Shown: in pieces, positions 1 through 7,409 of the stretch | Layout of the letters: each line of letters opens with the position of its first letter | Position numbering within the stretch: position 1 is the first letter of the stretch | DNA from: Treponema sp. UBA937 | GTDB taxonomy: Bacteria; Spirochaetota; Spirochaetia; Treponematales; Breznakiellaceae | Length of the DNA: 26,415 nt | Assembly (NCBI GenBank): GCA_002293455.1 | Contig: DBDH01000102.1 | Span: 1-26,415, forward strand | Direction of reading: 5' to 3' | Program-made: the position numbers and the translations under genes | Notes under the pieces: generated by a model | Database searches by the model: none | What the model was told of the DNA's origin: nothing | Seen by the model: the letters and a program-made list of their open reading frames with translations, nothing else

Positions 1-24
1 ACTGGAGTTTTGCAACAGCCTCAA
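1..24 (-). repeat. Dispersed inverted-repeat element, copy 1 (cut by window edge)
   Basis: Read on the minus strand this is TTGAGGC, two variable bases, then TTGCAAAACTCCAGT. The same 24 bases recur at 22158-22181 with only the two central bases different, and a relative lies at 26367-26404. The copy is probably truncated by the window start, since the 22167 copy continues into the complementary arm. It lies downstream of the GntR-type gene stop. Function is unknown; a hairpin at transcript ends or a REP-like element is possible. Confidence 0.6.
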
Positions 25-98
25 CTAATTCATTATTTCAGAAACTTACATTAAAGGAGTACACTGCAATTGCCGGCTATCTTTACATGAGGCAGCTG

Positions 99-1229
99 TT
101 AATGAGAATAATCAGATTCCCCGGATAAAGCCCGAATGGAATTATTATGAACCAATTCCGCGGGTAAAAGAACATCATCTACAGAACCCGTACTCATGCC
201 TGAAGTAATAATACGATGCAGAATTTCTACCGCTTTTTTCCCCATTGCGTCTTCATTCTGTTTGATGTAAGTAAAATCCGATGAATATTGGGGAGAATCA
301 AAAGTAATAATCGAAATATCCTGCGGAATTTTCCGCCCCATATTTTCGACCGCATTTTTGACAAGCAGTGCGATTTCAAATTCCGAGGTGAATACGGCTG
401 TTATTTCGGGATGTTCTTCCAAAAAACGCGTGACCATATCAATATCATTGATAGATTCAAGCGGCGGACAAAAACAATCTTCTGAAAACGGCAGTCCGTA
501 ATCGGAAAAGGCTTTCATAAATCCATACATACGGTCTTCAACGGTAGATACATAGAGGGGCTCTCCTGAAAAAAAACCGATATTCCGGTGTCCAAGGTCA
601 AGCAGCTTTTTTATCGCGGTAATGGAAGCGGCAATCGTATCAGTTGATACCGTAGGAACCGGAAGTCCCTGCATTTTTCGGTCAATAAAAACAAAAGGCC
701 GCTCATGAAGAATCTGATTAAGTATCTCACGATTATAATGTTCGCCGTGTACGGGAATCATCAGTACTCCGGCTATATTCTCGCTCATTAAGGCGCGGAG
801 TGCTTTTTTCTCTTCTTCTTGTGATTCTTTTGAACGCTTAAGGATAAGATGATAGCCTAAAGCGCCGCAAGCTTCTTCGATGCTGCAAATAAGTCTTTTG
901 CCAAAAGCATCGCTAAAATCGGGAATTAACAGACCGATACTGCTGCGAAAAGCGATAGTATCTTTTTGCATTCCGTCATAAGCATAAATGGCAGATTCCG
1001 CGACAAAAGAACCCTTTCCCGGACGGCGGACGATAATTCCCTGTTCCGCAAGCATATCAAGCGCCTTTCTGCTCGTAGTTTTGCTGACTCCGAAAGTATC
1101 GCATAATTCTTTTTCAGAAAGCGTTTTATCTCCTGGAGAGAGTTTCCCTGATGTAATACCTTCTAACACCTGATCATAAATTTGTTTATACAGAGGTTCT
1201 GTTTCTTTATTATTTTTAAAATCATACAT
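99..1229 (-). CDS. GntR-family transcriptional regulator with LacI-type sugar-binding domain
   Basis: 376 residues. The first 75 residues form a GntR winged helix-turn-helix (PLYKQIYDQVLEGI, then SEKELCDTFGVSKTTSRKAL, then the wing GIIVRRPGKGSFV). Residues from about 95 to 370 look like a periplasmic-binding-protein-like effector domain of the LacI/AraR type (IGLLIPDFSDAFG, VFIDRKM, LGHRNIGFFSG, VFTSEFEIA). Such proteins normally repress sugar-catabolic genes and are released by a sugar. The divergent GH130 gene is the obvious target, so a mannoside-derived effector is plausible but inferred. No Shine-Dalgarno sequence precedes the ATG. A promoter ends about 10 bases upstream, so the mRNA may be leaderless. 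A palindrome covers the expected transcription start, suggesting autoregulation. Confidence 0.9.
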   Translation of the reverse strand: MYDFKNNKETEPLYKQIYDQVLEGITSGKLSPGDKTLSEKELCDTFGVSKTTSRKALDMLAEQGIIVRRPGKGSFVAESAIYAYDGMQKDTIAFRSSIGLLIPDFSDAFGKRLICSIEEACGALGYHLILKRSKESQEEEKKALRALMSENIAGVLMIPVHGEHYNREILNQILHERPFVFIDRKMQGLPVPTVSTDTIAASITAIKKLLDLGHRNIGFFSGEPLYVSTVEDRMYGFMKAFSDYGLPFSEDCFCPPLESINDIDMVTRFLEEHPEITAVFTSEFEIALLVKNAVENMGRKIPQDISIITFDSPQYSSDFTYIKQNEDAMGKKAVEILHRIITSGMSTGSVDDVLLPAELVHNNSIRALSGESDYSH

Positions 1230-1230
1230 A

Positions 1231-1240
1231 ATGCCGGCAT
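1231..1240. promoter_or_regulatory. Palindromic operator candidate O1 (gntR-proximal)
   Basis: ATGCCGGCAT is a perfect 10-bp palindrome immediately before the regulator's start codon, overlapping its predicted transcription start. It differs by one symmetric base pair from ATACCGGTAT at 1408-1417 and 1428-1437, giving a shared consensus ATRCCGGYAT. The position suits self-repression. Binding by the neighbouring regulator is inferred from proximity only. Confidence 0.5.
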
Positions 1241-1267
1241 AATAATATATCGTTTGACATTTTGCAA
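1239..1267 (-). promoter_or_regulatory. Promoter of the GntR-type regulator
   Basis: On the minus strand, TTGCAA (1262-1267), a 17-base spacer and TATTAT (1239-1244) form a sigma70-like promoter. Transcription would start near 1232, about three bases before the ATG at 1229, which lacks a Shine-Dalgarno sequence. Confidence 0.5.
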
Positions 1268-1407
1268 GATTTCGGAGGAATTAATGCTGAAACACCAAAA
1301 GGGAATGGTTGAAAAGACAGGAAATTCCAGCCGGAAAGATGTTCTGGTTCATGGCCGAAAAAGTAAAGTTTAAAAAAGGTTGTCATGTCAATAGTACCAT
1401 TAAAAAC

Positions 1408-1417
1408 ATACCGGTAT
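1408..1417. promoter_or_regulatory. Palindromic operator candidate O2
   Basis: ATACCGGTAT is a perfect palindrome, extended to 12 bp by flanking C and G (1407-1418). Its centre is 20 bp from that of the next copy, about two helical turns, so two dimers could sit on the same face of the DNA. Confidence 0.5.
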
Positions 1418-1427
1418 GCAAACCTAA

Positions 1428-1437
1428 ATACCGGTAT
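1428..1437. promoter_or_regulatory. Palindromic operator candidate O3
   Basis: This is a second exact ATACCGGTAT. It overlaps a TATAAT hexamer at 1435-1440 and lies about 17 bp upstream of TTGACA at 1454-1459, so a bound protein would touch the GH130 promoter whichever of these is used. Confidence 0.5.
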
Positions 1438-1453
1438 AATACCGCACTGCTTA

Positions 1454-1481
1454 TTGACAGCATTTACGGCCTGTGTTACAA
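1454..1481 (+). promoter_or_regulatory. Possible GH130 promoter
   Basis: TTGACA (1454-1459) is followed after 16 bases by TTACAA (1476-1481). The -10 element is weak. The alternative TATAAT at 1435-1440 has no good -35 partner. Confidence 0.35.
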
Positions 1482-1554
1482 CCTTAAAACCAAAGGGAAT
1501 ACACACCGGGTTCGGCGTTTCCGTTTCCTTCATTTTTTTATAAAAGGAGCCGCA

Positions 1555-2556
1555 ATGAGCAGCGCTATTTTGATAAACGTTTCTTCTCTGCCGAATATTC
1601 CCTGGGAAGAAAAGTCAGCCTCTTCTTCAAACAGTCCGCTATGGCGGTATTCAGGAAATCCGATTATTCCCCGGAATCTTACCAAATATTCAAACAGCAT
1701 TTTTAACAGCGCGGTGGTACCTTTTAAAAGCGGATTCGCGGGGGTTTTCCGCTGCGATGATACTTCCAGACGAATGAATATTCATGCGGGAAAAAGCAGC
1801 GACGGAATTAATTGGGTTATAGAAGATGATCCCATCGATTTTATTAAAACCGATCCGGATTTGCCGGATTCAGCATACAAATACGATCCCAGAGTTGTGT
1901 TTGTCGAAGACCGGTATTATATCATTTGGTGCAATGGCTATTTTGGCCCCTGCATTGGAATGGGATACACTTTTGATTTCAAGCAATTTTATCAGATGGA
2001 AAATGCGCTGATGCCCTTTAACCGAAACGGAGTGTTGTTTCCCCGGAAAATCAATGGAAAATATGCCCTTTTGAGCCGTCCCAGCGATTCGGGGCATACT
2101 CCTTTTGGGGATATCATGTATTCCGAAAGTCCTGATTTGACGTATTGGGGGAAACACCGCCATGTGATGAAACCTGCCGATTTTACCGAAAGCGCCTGGC
2201 AATGCACAAAAATCGGCGCCGGTCCTGCTCCCATCGAAACTTCCGAAGGCTGGCTTCTTTTTTATCATGGAGTTTTAACCAGCTGCAATGGATTTGTCTA
2301 TTCCTTTGGCGCCGCATTGCTGGATGTGGAAAAGCCTTGGCAGATTATTGCCCGTTCCCGCCCTTACCTTATTTCCCCTCAAGAATATTACGAATGTGCA
2401 GGAGATGTTCCGAATGTAACTTTTCCCTGCGCGGCTTTGGCGGATGGGGATACGGGACGGCTTGCAATTTATTACGGATGTGCCGATACGGTTACCGGAA
2501 TTGCTTTGGGAAAAGTTGACGCAGTCGTAGATTTCGTTAAGAAGAACAGCTTGTAA
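1555..2556 (+). CDS. Glycoside hydrolase family 130 beta-mannoside phosphorylase
   Basis: 333 residues, the usual size for GH130. These cytoplasmic five-bladed beta-propellers phosphorolyse beta-mannosides to mannose 1-phosphate. Visible family features are NPIIP (35-39), YDPRV (110-114, Asp111 the expected general acid), KIGAGPAPI (219-227), LLFYHGV (234-240), YYGCADT (306-312) and the C-terminal helix DAVVDFVKK. The start at 1555 is chosen because AAAAGGAGC sits just upstream; the open frame back to 1309 looks noncoding. Exact substrate (mannosyl-glucose, manno-oligosaccharide or N-glycan core) cannot be told from sequence. Pairing with a divergent sugar regulator suggests an inducible locus. 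No mannan transporter gene is visible here. Confidence 0.88.
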   Translation: MSSAILINVSSLPNIPWEEKSASSSNSPLWRYSGNPIIPRNLTKYSNSIFNSAVVPFKSGFAGVFRCDDTSRRMNIHAGKSSDGINWVIEDDPIDFIKTDPDLPDSAYKYDPRVVFVEDRYYIIWCNGYFGPCIGMGYTFDFKQFYQMENALMPFNRNGVLFPRKINGKYALLSRPSDSGHTPFGDIMYSESPDLTYWGKHRHVMKPADFTESAWQCTKIGAGPAPIETSEGWLLFYHGVLTSCNGFVYSFGAALLDVEKPWQIIARSRPYLISPQEYYECAGDVPNVTFPCAALADGDTGRLAIYYGCADTVTGIALGKVDAVVDFVKKNSL

Positions 2557-2605
2557 ACCGGTAATGTAACATTTCGCGCTATTCCCGAAACATCAACATG
2601 AAGAA

Positions 2606-2628
2606 CCCCGATAGCTGCACTTTCGGGG
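2606..2628. terminator. Hairpin between convergent genes
   Basis: CCCCGA (2606-2611) pairs with TCGGGG (2623-2628) around an 11-base loop and is followed by CTTTTC on the plus strand. It lies 50 bases after the GH130 stop and just before the convergent gene's 3' end, so it probably terminates GH130 transcription. Confidence 0.6.
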
Positions 2629-2638
2629 CTTTTCATTG

Positions 2639-3049
2639 TCAATCTTCTATCGGGGTATCATCCGGTTTATTGCTTTTCTGCTTTATTTGATCTTCTTTTT
2701 GGTCTATGGTCTGCTGAATTGACGCAAGCTCCGCCAGAATAATCTTTACCGCGGGAGTATCAACCGTGATGCTTTTGGCGCCACGGTCTACAAAAGCTTT
2801 ATACGCTTCAAGGCCAAGCTTTCCTATCTGCTTTTGAGCCTGTCCTTCCAGCTGCTTTATTTCAAAGCGCAAAACACCAATTTCTCCCATTTCCTGGACC
2901 TTGGCACCAGCTTTACCGGCAATCTCTTTCGATGCCTTAACGCCTTTCTCTCCCCAGTCCTGGGCTTTTTCTCCGGCCTTACTCAAGAAATCCTTTGATA
3001 AGAGGATTCCCTGATCGAAAAATCCTTTCATTCTCTCACTAAAACTCAT
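2639..3049 (-). CDS. Small amphipathic-repeat protein of unknown function
   Basis: 136 residues, with a good ribosome-binding site (AAGGGGGATCTT before ATG). I do not recognise the family. Residues 16-37 and 38-59 are a 22-residue tandem repeat with 11 of 22 positions identical (each holds SK, then KAG, K, Q, GE and GV at matching places), and each unit divides into two 11-mers. This 11/22 periodicity resembles amphipathic helices of apolipoprotein, LEA or synuclein type that bind lipid surfaces. Residues 60-125 look like a coiled-coil helical segment (EIKQLEGQAQKQI; ELASIQQTIDQKEDQIKQK). There is no signal peptide or membrane span, and the tail is acidic. A role at the membrane or in stress is inference only. 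Confidence 0.7.
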   Translation of the reverse strand: MSFSERMKGFFDQGILLSKDFLSKAGEKAQDWGEKGVKASKEIAGKAGAKVQEMGEIGVLRFEIKQLEGQAQKQIGKLGLEAYKAFVDRGAKSITVDTPAVKIILAELASIQQTIDQKEDQIKQKSNKPDDTPIED

Positions 3050-3101
3050 AAGATCCCCCTTTTATGTTCATAATTAAATATAACATATTTTTACCTATTC
3101 A

Positions 3102-3129
3102 GCTATAAAAAGTTTAAGATTTTTTGCAA
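3102..3129 (-). promoter_or_regulatory. Possible promoter for the small repeat protein
   Basis: On the minus strand, TTGCAA (3124-3129), 16 bases, then TATAGC (3102-3107), in an AT-rich 92-bp gap. A further TATATT downstream could serve instead. Confidence 0.35.
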
Positions 3130-3141
3130 TTATAACTCTCA

Positions 3142-3903
3142 TTAATTCTTATCATTTATTCCTTTCATGCGCTCCATCTGTCCTTTATAGTACGCCATCG
3201 TCCCGCCTCTCCTGTATATCTCCTGCTGCATTTTTTGTCTTACAGCTTCCGCAAACTCACGGATAGAGGCAGGAGTAAAATCACCGTTTTCATCTTTTTT
3301 GACATAATCGGAAGGATACACCGCGTCAAGAGCTACCGACACCTGTTTTGGGAACGGACGGCCCCAAAAAGTCCCCCGTTTACAACAGCCTTCTTTGAGA
3401 ACCGTTACCAAAGGAATTACGGGCACATTGAGCGATGCCGATATATAAAAAGCGCCGGGCTTAAAATCTTTGATTTCCTGATTATACAGATAACATTCCC
3501 CTTCGGGATAAAATAAGATGAAACGGCGGCGCTTTAATCCGGTTTCGGCAAATTGAAGCAATCGTTGTAAGCCGGACATCCCCATAGGAAGCGGAAGTCC
3601 GCCAAGGAGCCTCGTAAGCGTCCCAAGAACAGGAGACAACACGGTTGCTTCAAGCATGGTATGCCATGTCCTGTTGGGAAGCACCATTCCGCTCAGATGA
3701 ACCGGATCGAAAGCATTCGTGTGATTCGCGACGAGAACGGCTTTTTTAAACGGCTTTAACTTCCTGCGGTTTTCGTAGGTTCCGGAGAAGAATATAAAAT
3801 TGATAAGCTCCGCAATGGGCCAAATCAGATAAAATGTTATTGCGGAAGCAAGCTCAAACGGAATTGAAATATCCGCTAAGGGTCTCCCTCTTCTATACGG
3901 CAT
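3142..3903 (-). CDS. PlsC-like 1-acylglycerol-3-phosphate acyltransferase family protein
   Basis: 253 residues. The acyltransferase HX4D catalytic motif is HTNAFD (61-66) in the context VLVANHTNAFDP, and the substrate-binding motif is FYPEGE (131-136), followed by KPGAFYIS (149-156). A hydrophobic stretch at about 16-40 may anchor it in the inner membrane. It would transfer an acyl chain to a lipid or glycolipid acceptor. AGGATGATCC precedes the ATG. It is the last gene of a three-gene operon, nine bases after the glycosyltransferase stop. The order glycosyltransferase then acyltransferase resembles the CrtQ/CrtO pair that finishes staphyloxanthin, but no carotenoid-backbone gene is present, so a different acylated glycolipid is more likely. 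Confidence 0.85.
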   Translation of the reverse strand: MPYRRGRPLADISIPFELASAITFYLIWPIAELINFIFFSGTYENRRKLKPFKKAVLVANHTNAFDPVHLSGMVLPNRTWHTMLEATVLSPVLGTLTRLLGGLPLPMGMSGLQRLLQFAETGLKRRRFILFYPEGECYLYNQEIKDFKPGAFYISASLNVPVIPLVTVLKEGCCKRGTFWGRPFPKQVSVALDAVYPSDYVKKDENGDFTPASIREFAEAVRQKMQQEIYRRGGTMAYYKGQMERMKGINDKN

Positions 3904-3912
3904 GGATCATCC

Positions 3913-5049
3913 TCAAGTAACAACCCTGCCCTTCCATTCAAATCCTTGACCGGAAACCGTCTTGACCCATGAACGAGCCGCCATAAACAATAGATTCAAG
4001 AACAAAAGAGGCCAAAGGAAGGCAAAAAGCCAGTTCATTCTTCTATCCACAAAAACAAGCAGCCAGGTAAGCGTATACATGACATTCACAAAAACCATTT
4101 GACTAAGGCAGGGATGATTTTCATAAATCATGGAAAGCATAATGGGGAACGGAAAAAGCAAGAAGAAGAACACGCCGAAAAAAACCATGGCCAGCAAAAG
4201 GCTGTTTTTTCCAAAAAAATCGAATATATTTTTTCCAATCCCTTCAACACCCTGCATATAACCATGATACATACGGCAGGATACCTGGTCCGATATATCC
4301 AAAAACCTTGTTTTATAGCCTTGCTTTTTAATATGCCGGGCTAGGTAAATGTCTTCGGTAGTTTTGTCTCTTATTTCCTGATAAGCGCCGCATTTTACAA
4401 AAACATCTTTTCTTACGGCAATATACTGCCCAATCGCGGACGCAAAAATACTGATTTTACGCAGCCGATTAAGCACGAGAGGCAGTATAAATCCGGTAAG
4501 CATATACATGAGAGGAACGGTAATCTTTTCCCCGAATGTTGCCAATTCCTGCCCGACATAGCCGGAAATTAAATCTACCTTCAATTTGCCGATGTTCGAC
4601 GCCGCCCAGGAAACACTCGTCGGGGCATGAAAAGTATCGGCATCGGTGAGGAGGAGAATCTCTCCGCGGGCTTCTTCGCTAAGCTGCTGCAAGGCATAAG
4701 GCTTTCCAAACCAGCCCTTCTTTAAAGGCTGTCCGCGGAAAATTCTCAGATTTGCGTATTGCCTGCTCAGTTTTTCCAAAATGCCGAACGTATCATCAGT
4801 GGAATTATCATCGATAACAAGAATCTCATAATTACGATACGTCTGATTTTCCAGACTGAGGATGCACCTTTCGATGTTATTTTCCTCGTTTCTTGCCGGA
4901 ATCAGCACCGAAACCATGGGGCCGTCTGTCAGCTTTGGTTTTTTCGTATTCCACCGCATTTCGATAATATTACATACTGCCAGCAGTAAAAAGAAGCCGC
5001 TTAACACAACCGCAACCACACTGTATATTTCTGTGATAAATAAAAGCAT
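3913..5049 (-). CDS. Membrane-anchored family 2 glycosyltransferase (CrtQ/HpnB-like)
   Basis: 378 residues. An N-terminal membrane helix (5-28) precedes a GT-A catalytic domain: VSVLIPARNEE (46-56), ILVIDDNSTDDT (76-87), a nucleotide-sugar/metal DAD motif in LLTDADTF (133-140) and the acceptor-side TEDIYLA (231-237). The C terminus holds three or four membrane spans (about 286-365). The architecture matches processive-type or lipid-linked GT2 enzymes such as CrtQ and hopanoid-associated HpnB, which glycosylate a membrane lipid. The start lies three bases after the TPR gene's TGA, and its Shine-Dalgarno overlaps that stop codon, so the two are translationally coupled. The sugar donor and acceptor are not determinable here. 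Confidence 0.85.
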   Translation of the reverse strand: MLLFITEIYSVVAVVLSGFFLLLAVCNIIEMRWNTKKPKLTDGPMVSVLIPARNEENNIERCILSLENQTYRNYEILVIDDNSTDDTFGILEKLSRQYANLRIFRGQPLKKGWFGKPYALQQLSEEARGEILLLTDADTFHAPTSVSWAASNIGKLKVDLISGYVGQELATFGEKITVPLMYMLTGFILPLVLNRLRKISIFASAIGQYIAVRKDVFVKCGAYQEIRDKTTEDIYLARHIKKQGYKTRFLDISDQVSCRMYHGYMQGVEGIGKNIFDFFGKNSLLLAMVFFGVFFFLLFPFPIMLSMIYENHPCLSQMVFVNVMYTLTWLLVFVDRRMNWLFAFLWPLLFLNLLFMAARSWVKTVSGQGFEWKGRVVT

Positions 5050-5052
5050 AGA

Positions 5053-5784
5053 TCAACCTGCCTCGTTCAGCATGTTTTGAACAAATTTGTTTGTCGGATA
5101 AACTTCCAAAGCCTTCTCCAACCAAGGTTTTGCGTCCGTGTATTTTTTTTGCTGAAAATACGCGTAGCCGATGGCCGAAAGTACGTTAAACCGGTCATCT
5201 TTTTGCATTCCGGCGCTATTGTTATTGACAATATCTTCCATCATTCTGATTCCCCTTCGGTAGTTATGAAAGGGAGACGGAGCAAAAACCCACCGGGCCG
5301 CGGCCATATACTGACAAGCGGCATTATTCGGATTGAGTTTCAAAGCGTTTTCAGAATAGTTCTGAACTTTCAATCCGTTTGAAATAGCGTATCCTGTCGA
5401 TTTTACGGCGCAATTCTGGGAAATATTTTCCGCCAGCATCTGCCATCCCGTGTCCGTCGGCATAATATCCAGGGAATTTTGAGCATGAACAATCCCCTCA
5501 TCATAACAGGAACCGGCCTTATCCTTTTGTTCCTCATATTGATAGGCACGCCCCATCATATACGCACAGCGGGATAACATGATATATAAATCTTTTCCGT
5601 TCAATGAGAGCTCGGCTTGTCTTTTTGATTCATTATAGATTGGAACAATTTCACCGCTTGACAAATTCTGCTCGTACACAGCTTCTCTTAATGCAAGAAA
5701 ATAAGGCGGCAGATTATCCTCCGCAAATAAGGAAAAAACGCAGAACGCGGACAAAGCCCAAGCAATACATAAAACTTTATTCAT
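5053..5784 (-). CDS. Secreted TPR-repeat protein
   Basis: 243 residues from the ATG at 5784, chosen because GGAGGGAGA lies directly before it; a GTG at 5814 would add ten residues and spoil the signal peptide. Residues 1-21 (MNKVLCIAWALSAFCVFSLFA) are a signal peptide. The mature part is helical with TPR-like pairs, clearest at the C terminus (AIGYAYFQQKKYTDAKPWLEKAL) and near AYQYEEQKDKAGSCYDEGI. It is the first gene of the operon with the GT2 and acyltransferase genes, so it may act as a periplasmic partner for the lipid they make; that link is inferred. No catalytic motif is visible. Confidence 0.8.
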   Translation of the reverse strand: MNKVLCIAWALSAFCVFSLFAEDNLPPYFLALREAVYEQNLSSGEIVPIYNESKRQAELSLNGKDLYIMLSRCAYMMGRAYQYEEQKDKAGSCYDEGIVHAQNSLDIMPTDTGWQMLAENISQNCAVKSTGYAISNGLKVQNYSENALKLNPNNAACQYMAAARWVFAPSPFHNYRRGIRMMEDIVNNNSAGMQKDDRFNVLSAIGYAYFQQKKYTDAKPWLEKALEVYPTNKFVQNMLNEAG

Positions 5785-6101
5785 TCTCCCTCCATCATAC
5801 TTTAAATGGAACACATAATCCAGTACATTAAATGGAACACATAATCCAGTACATTTTTTTACTTTTTTATAACATTAGTGCCGCAAAATAATATTTTTTT
5901 TCATATCAAAATATCAACATGTTCTCACACAACTTCATGCCTTTCATTAATTATATGACAGCAATTTCCGTGCCAAGAAAAGAGGAGACAAAACATCAAT
6001 TAACTGATTATAATACAAAGAATTAGAGAACAATGGCCAGAAATCGCAATATTGCTTGTTTATTTTGTATAGATAATGTGACAGAAAAGATTCATGTTTT
6101 G
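5785..6101. other. AT-rich intergenic region, about 317 bases
   Basis: It contains the 26-bp tandem duplication, T-tracts at 5854-5870, and AT-rich sequence up to the CNNM gene's terminator hairpin. Two tiny plus-strand frames (one from near 5919, one at 6033-6107 encoding 24 residues with a CxxC) lack ribosome-binding sites and are not called. No RNA gene is recognisable. Confidence 0.6.
5802..5853. repeat. Perfect 26-bp tandem duplication
   Basis: Two identical, abutting 26-bp units (5802-5827 and 5828-5853), each beginning TTAAATGG and ending CCAGTACA. They lie 18 bases upstream of the TPR gene's start codon, in the promoter region of the TPR/glycosyltransferase/acyltransferase operon. 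Each unit contains TTATGTG on the minus strand. This could be a duplicated operator or promoter, or a recent slippage product. Confidence 0.85.
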
Positions 6102-6110
6102 CTATGAATC
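6089..6110 (-). terminator. Terminator after the CNNM gene
   Basis: GATTCAT and ATGAATC form a 7-bp stem (6089-6095 with 6104-6110) around eight loop bases. On the minus strand it is followed by TTTTCTGT. The stem overlaps the gene's stop codon. It would end the six-gene minus-strand transcript; the stem is AT-rich and so modest. Confidence 0.45.
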
Positions 6111-7367
6111 GTCAACTTCCGCTTCATTTTCCGGCTCCGAGGCTTTGACAATTATTTCCATAATTCTGTGACGCAGTGTTTTTGAAACGGTAACATCGAG
6201 GTTTTCAAATTGAAAGGTATCTCCTTCCCTGGGAATGCCGCCGATGTTTTCGATAACCCAGCTTCCGACCGTAGTTGAACTGGTGTTATTTTTTATGCCG
6301 AAAAGTCCGAAAAGATCATCCAATTCGGTATTTCCGATAATTTTATATGTGGAATCATCAATTTTCACGATATGCTCAACAACATCATCATGTTCGTCCC
6401 AGATTTCGCCCACAAGCTCTTCAACAATGTCTTCGATGGTGACGATTCCAACGGTTCCTCCGAATTCATCGACAATAACCGCGATATGCGATTTTTTTTC
6501 CTGGAGCGTTTTCAGCAGCCGCGAAATCTTGACTGATTTAGTCGTAAATACAATGGGCTTAATAATTTTTTCCAGAGGATAACGCATTTTCATCACTTTG
6601 TAGTGAAAATCTTTCTGGAGAATGACGCCGATAATATTATCAATGGAATCTCTGTATACGGGAAACCGGGAAAAGCGCGTAGAAAAAAAACGGCGCTCGA
6701 TATCTTCAACTGAATCATCGACTGAAACGGCTTCCACATCAACGCGGGGGGTAACAATATCGTTGGCCGTTACATCATCAAACTCGATAGCTTGTTTTAT
6801 CATGTCTTCTTCACGTTCGTTGATTCCGCCCTCCTGACGGACTTCTTCAACAAATGTGATAAGCTCTTCTTCGGTTACGGAACGGTCCGCGTCAAGGCGG
6901 AATATTTTCACAATCAATTTTTTCCAGGCACCGACAAGATAATGAACGGGTGTCAACAGAAACATAAGCACTTTCAAAACGGGCGCGCAAAACATGGCAA
7001 ACTGTTCGGGCGCTTCTTTGGCAAGCGTCTTCGGGGAAATCTCTCCGATCACCAAAACCAAAACCGTCATCACTAGCGTGGAAATGCTGACGCCGATATT
7101 TCCGAAAAATCCCATAAAAATAACGGCGGCGATGGAAGACGACGCGATATTCACAATATTGTTTCCAATGAGCACGGCCGATAACAGTTTGTCATAATTT
7201 TCCGACAAAGCTAAAACCTGGGCGGCTTTTTTATTTCCGTTATTGGCCCAGCTTTTTATTTTGATACGATTTAAAGAAGAAAACGCGGTTTCCGATGCCG
7301 AGAAAAAAGCCGAACATAAGAGTAAAAATCCGAGAAGCGCAATCAAAGCAATTATATGTGTGTCCAT
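6102..7367 (-). CDS. CNNM/CBS-domain membrane protein (HlyC/CorC family)
   Basis: 421 residues in the standard order: DUF21/CNNM membrane domain (about 1-155) with the family motif FFSASETAFSS (21-31) and GEISPKT (108-114), a CBS pair (about 203-320; VTPRVDVEAV, FPVYRDSIDNIIG, VDEFGGTVGIVTIEDIVEELVG) and a C-terminal CorC_HlyC domain (about 335-410). Family members are linked to magnesium or cobalt efflux, and the CBS pair usually binds ATP-Mg. It is the last gene of the long minus-strand run, 42 bases after the HD-GYP gene. There is only a weak ribosome-binding site. The name hemolysin often given to this family has no support in this sequence. Confidence 0.88.
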   Translation of the reverse strand: MDTHIIALIALLGFLLLCSAFFSASETAFSSLNRIKIKSWANNGNKKAAQVLALSENYDKLLSAVLIGNNIVNIASSSIAAVIFMGFFGNIGVSISTLVMTVLVLVIGEISPKTLAKEAPEQFAMFCAPVLKVLMFLLTPVHYLVGAWKKLIVKIFRLDADRSVTEEELITFVEEVRQEGGINEREEDMIKQAIEFDDVTANDIVTPRVDVEAVSVDDSVEDIERRFFSTRFSRFPVYRDSIDNIIGVILQKDFHYKVMKMRYPLEKIIKPIVFTTKSVKISRLLKTLQEKKSHIAVIVDEFGGTVGIVTIEDIVEELVGEIWDEHDDVVEHIVKIDDSTYKIIGNTELDDLFGLFGIKNNTSSTTVGSWVIENIGGIPREGDTFQFENLDVTVSKTLRHRIMEIIVKASEPENEAEVDDS

Positions 7368-7409
7368 TCGCTTAAAAGGATACTATATCAGACAAGGCTT
7401 AGCAAGGAT

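Larger units (their letters stand above)
1230..1554. other. Divergent intergenic region between regulator and GH130 gene
   Basis: 325 bases with no convincing gene. The reading frame of the GH130 gene is open upstream to 1309, but that segment has no recognisable domain and carries the operators, so it is treated as noncoding. It holds the regulator's promoter, three ATRCCGGYAT palindromes, a TTGACA at 1454-1459 and the GH130 ribosome-binding site. Confidence 0.6.

Noticed and set aside
1309..1554. N-terminal extension of the GH130 reading frame
   Set aside because: It holds two operator palindromes and a promoter-like TTGACA, has no domain, and a good ribosome-binding site marks the ATG at 1555.
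5802..5853. CRISPR array
   Set aside because: The two units abut with no spacers and no cas gene is near.
6033..6107. 24-residue plus-strand frame with a CxxC
   Set aside because: It has no ribosome-binding site and its end lies in the CNNM terminator hairpin.
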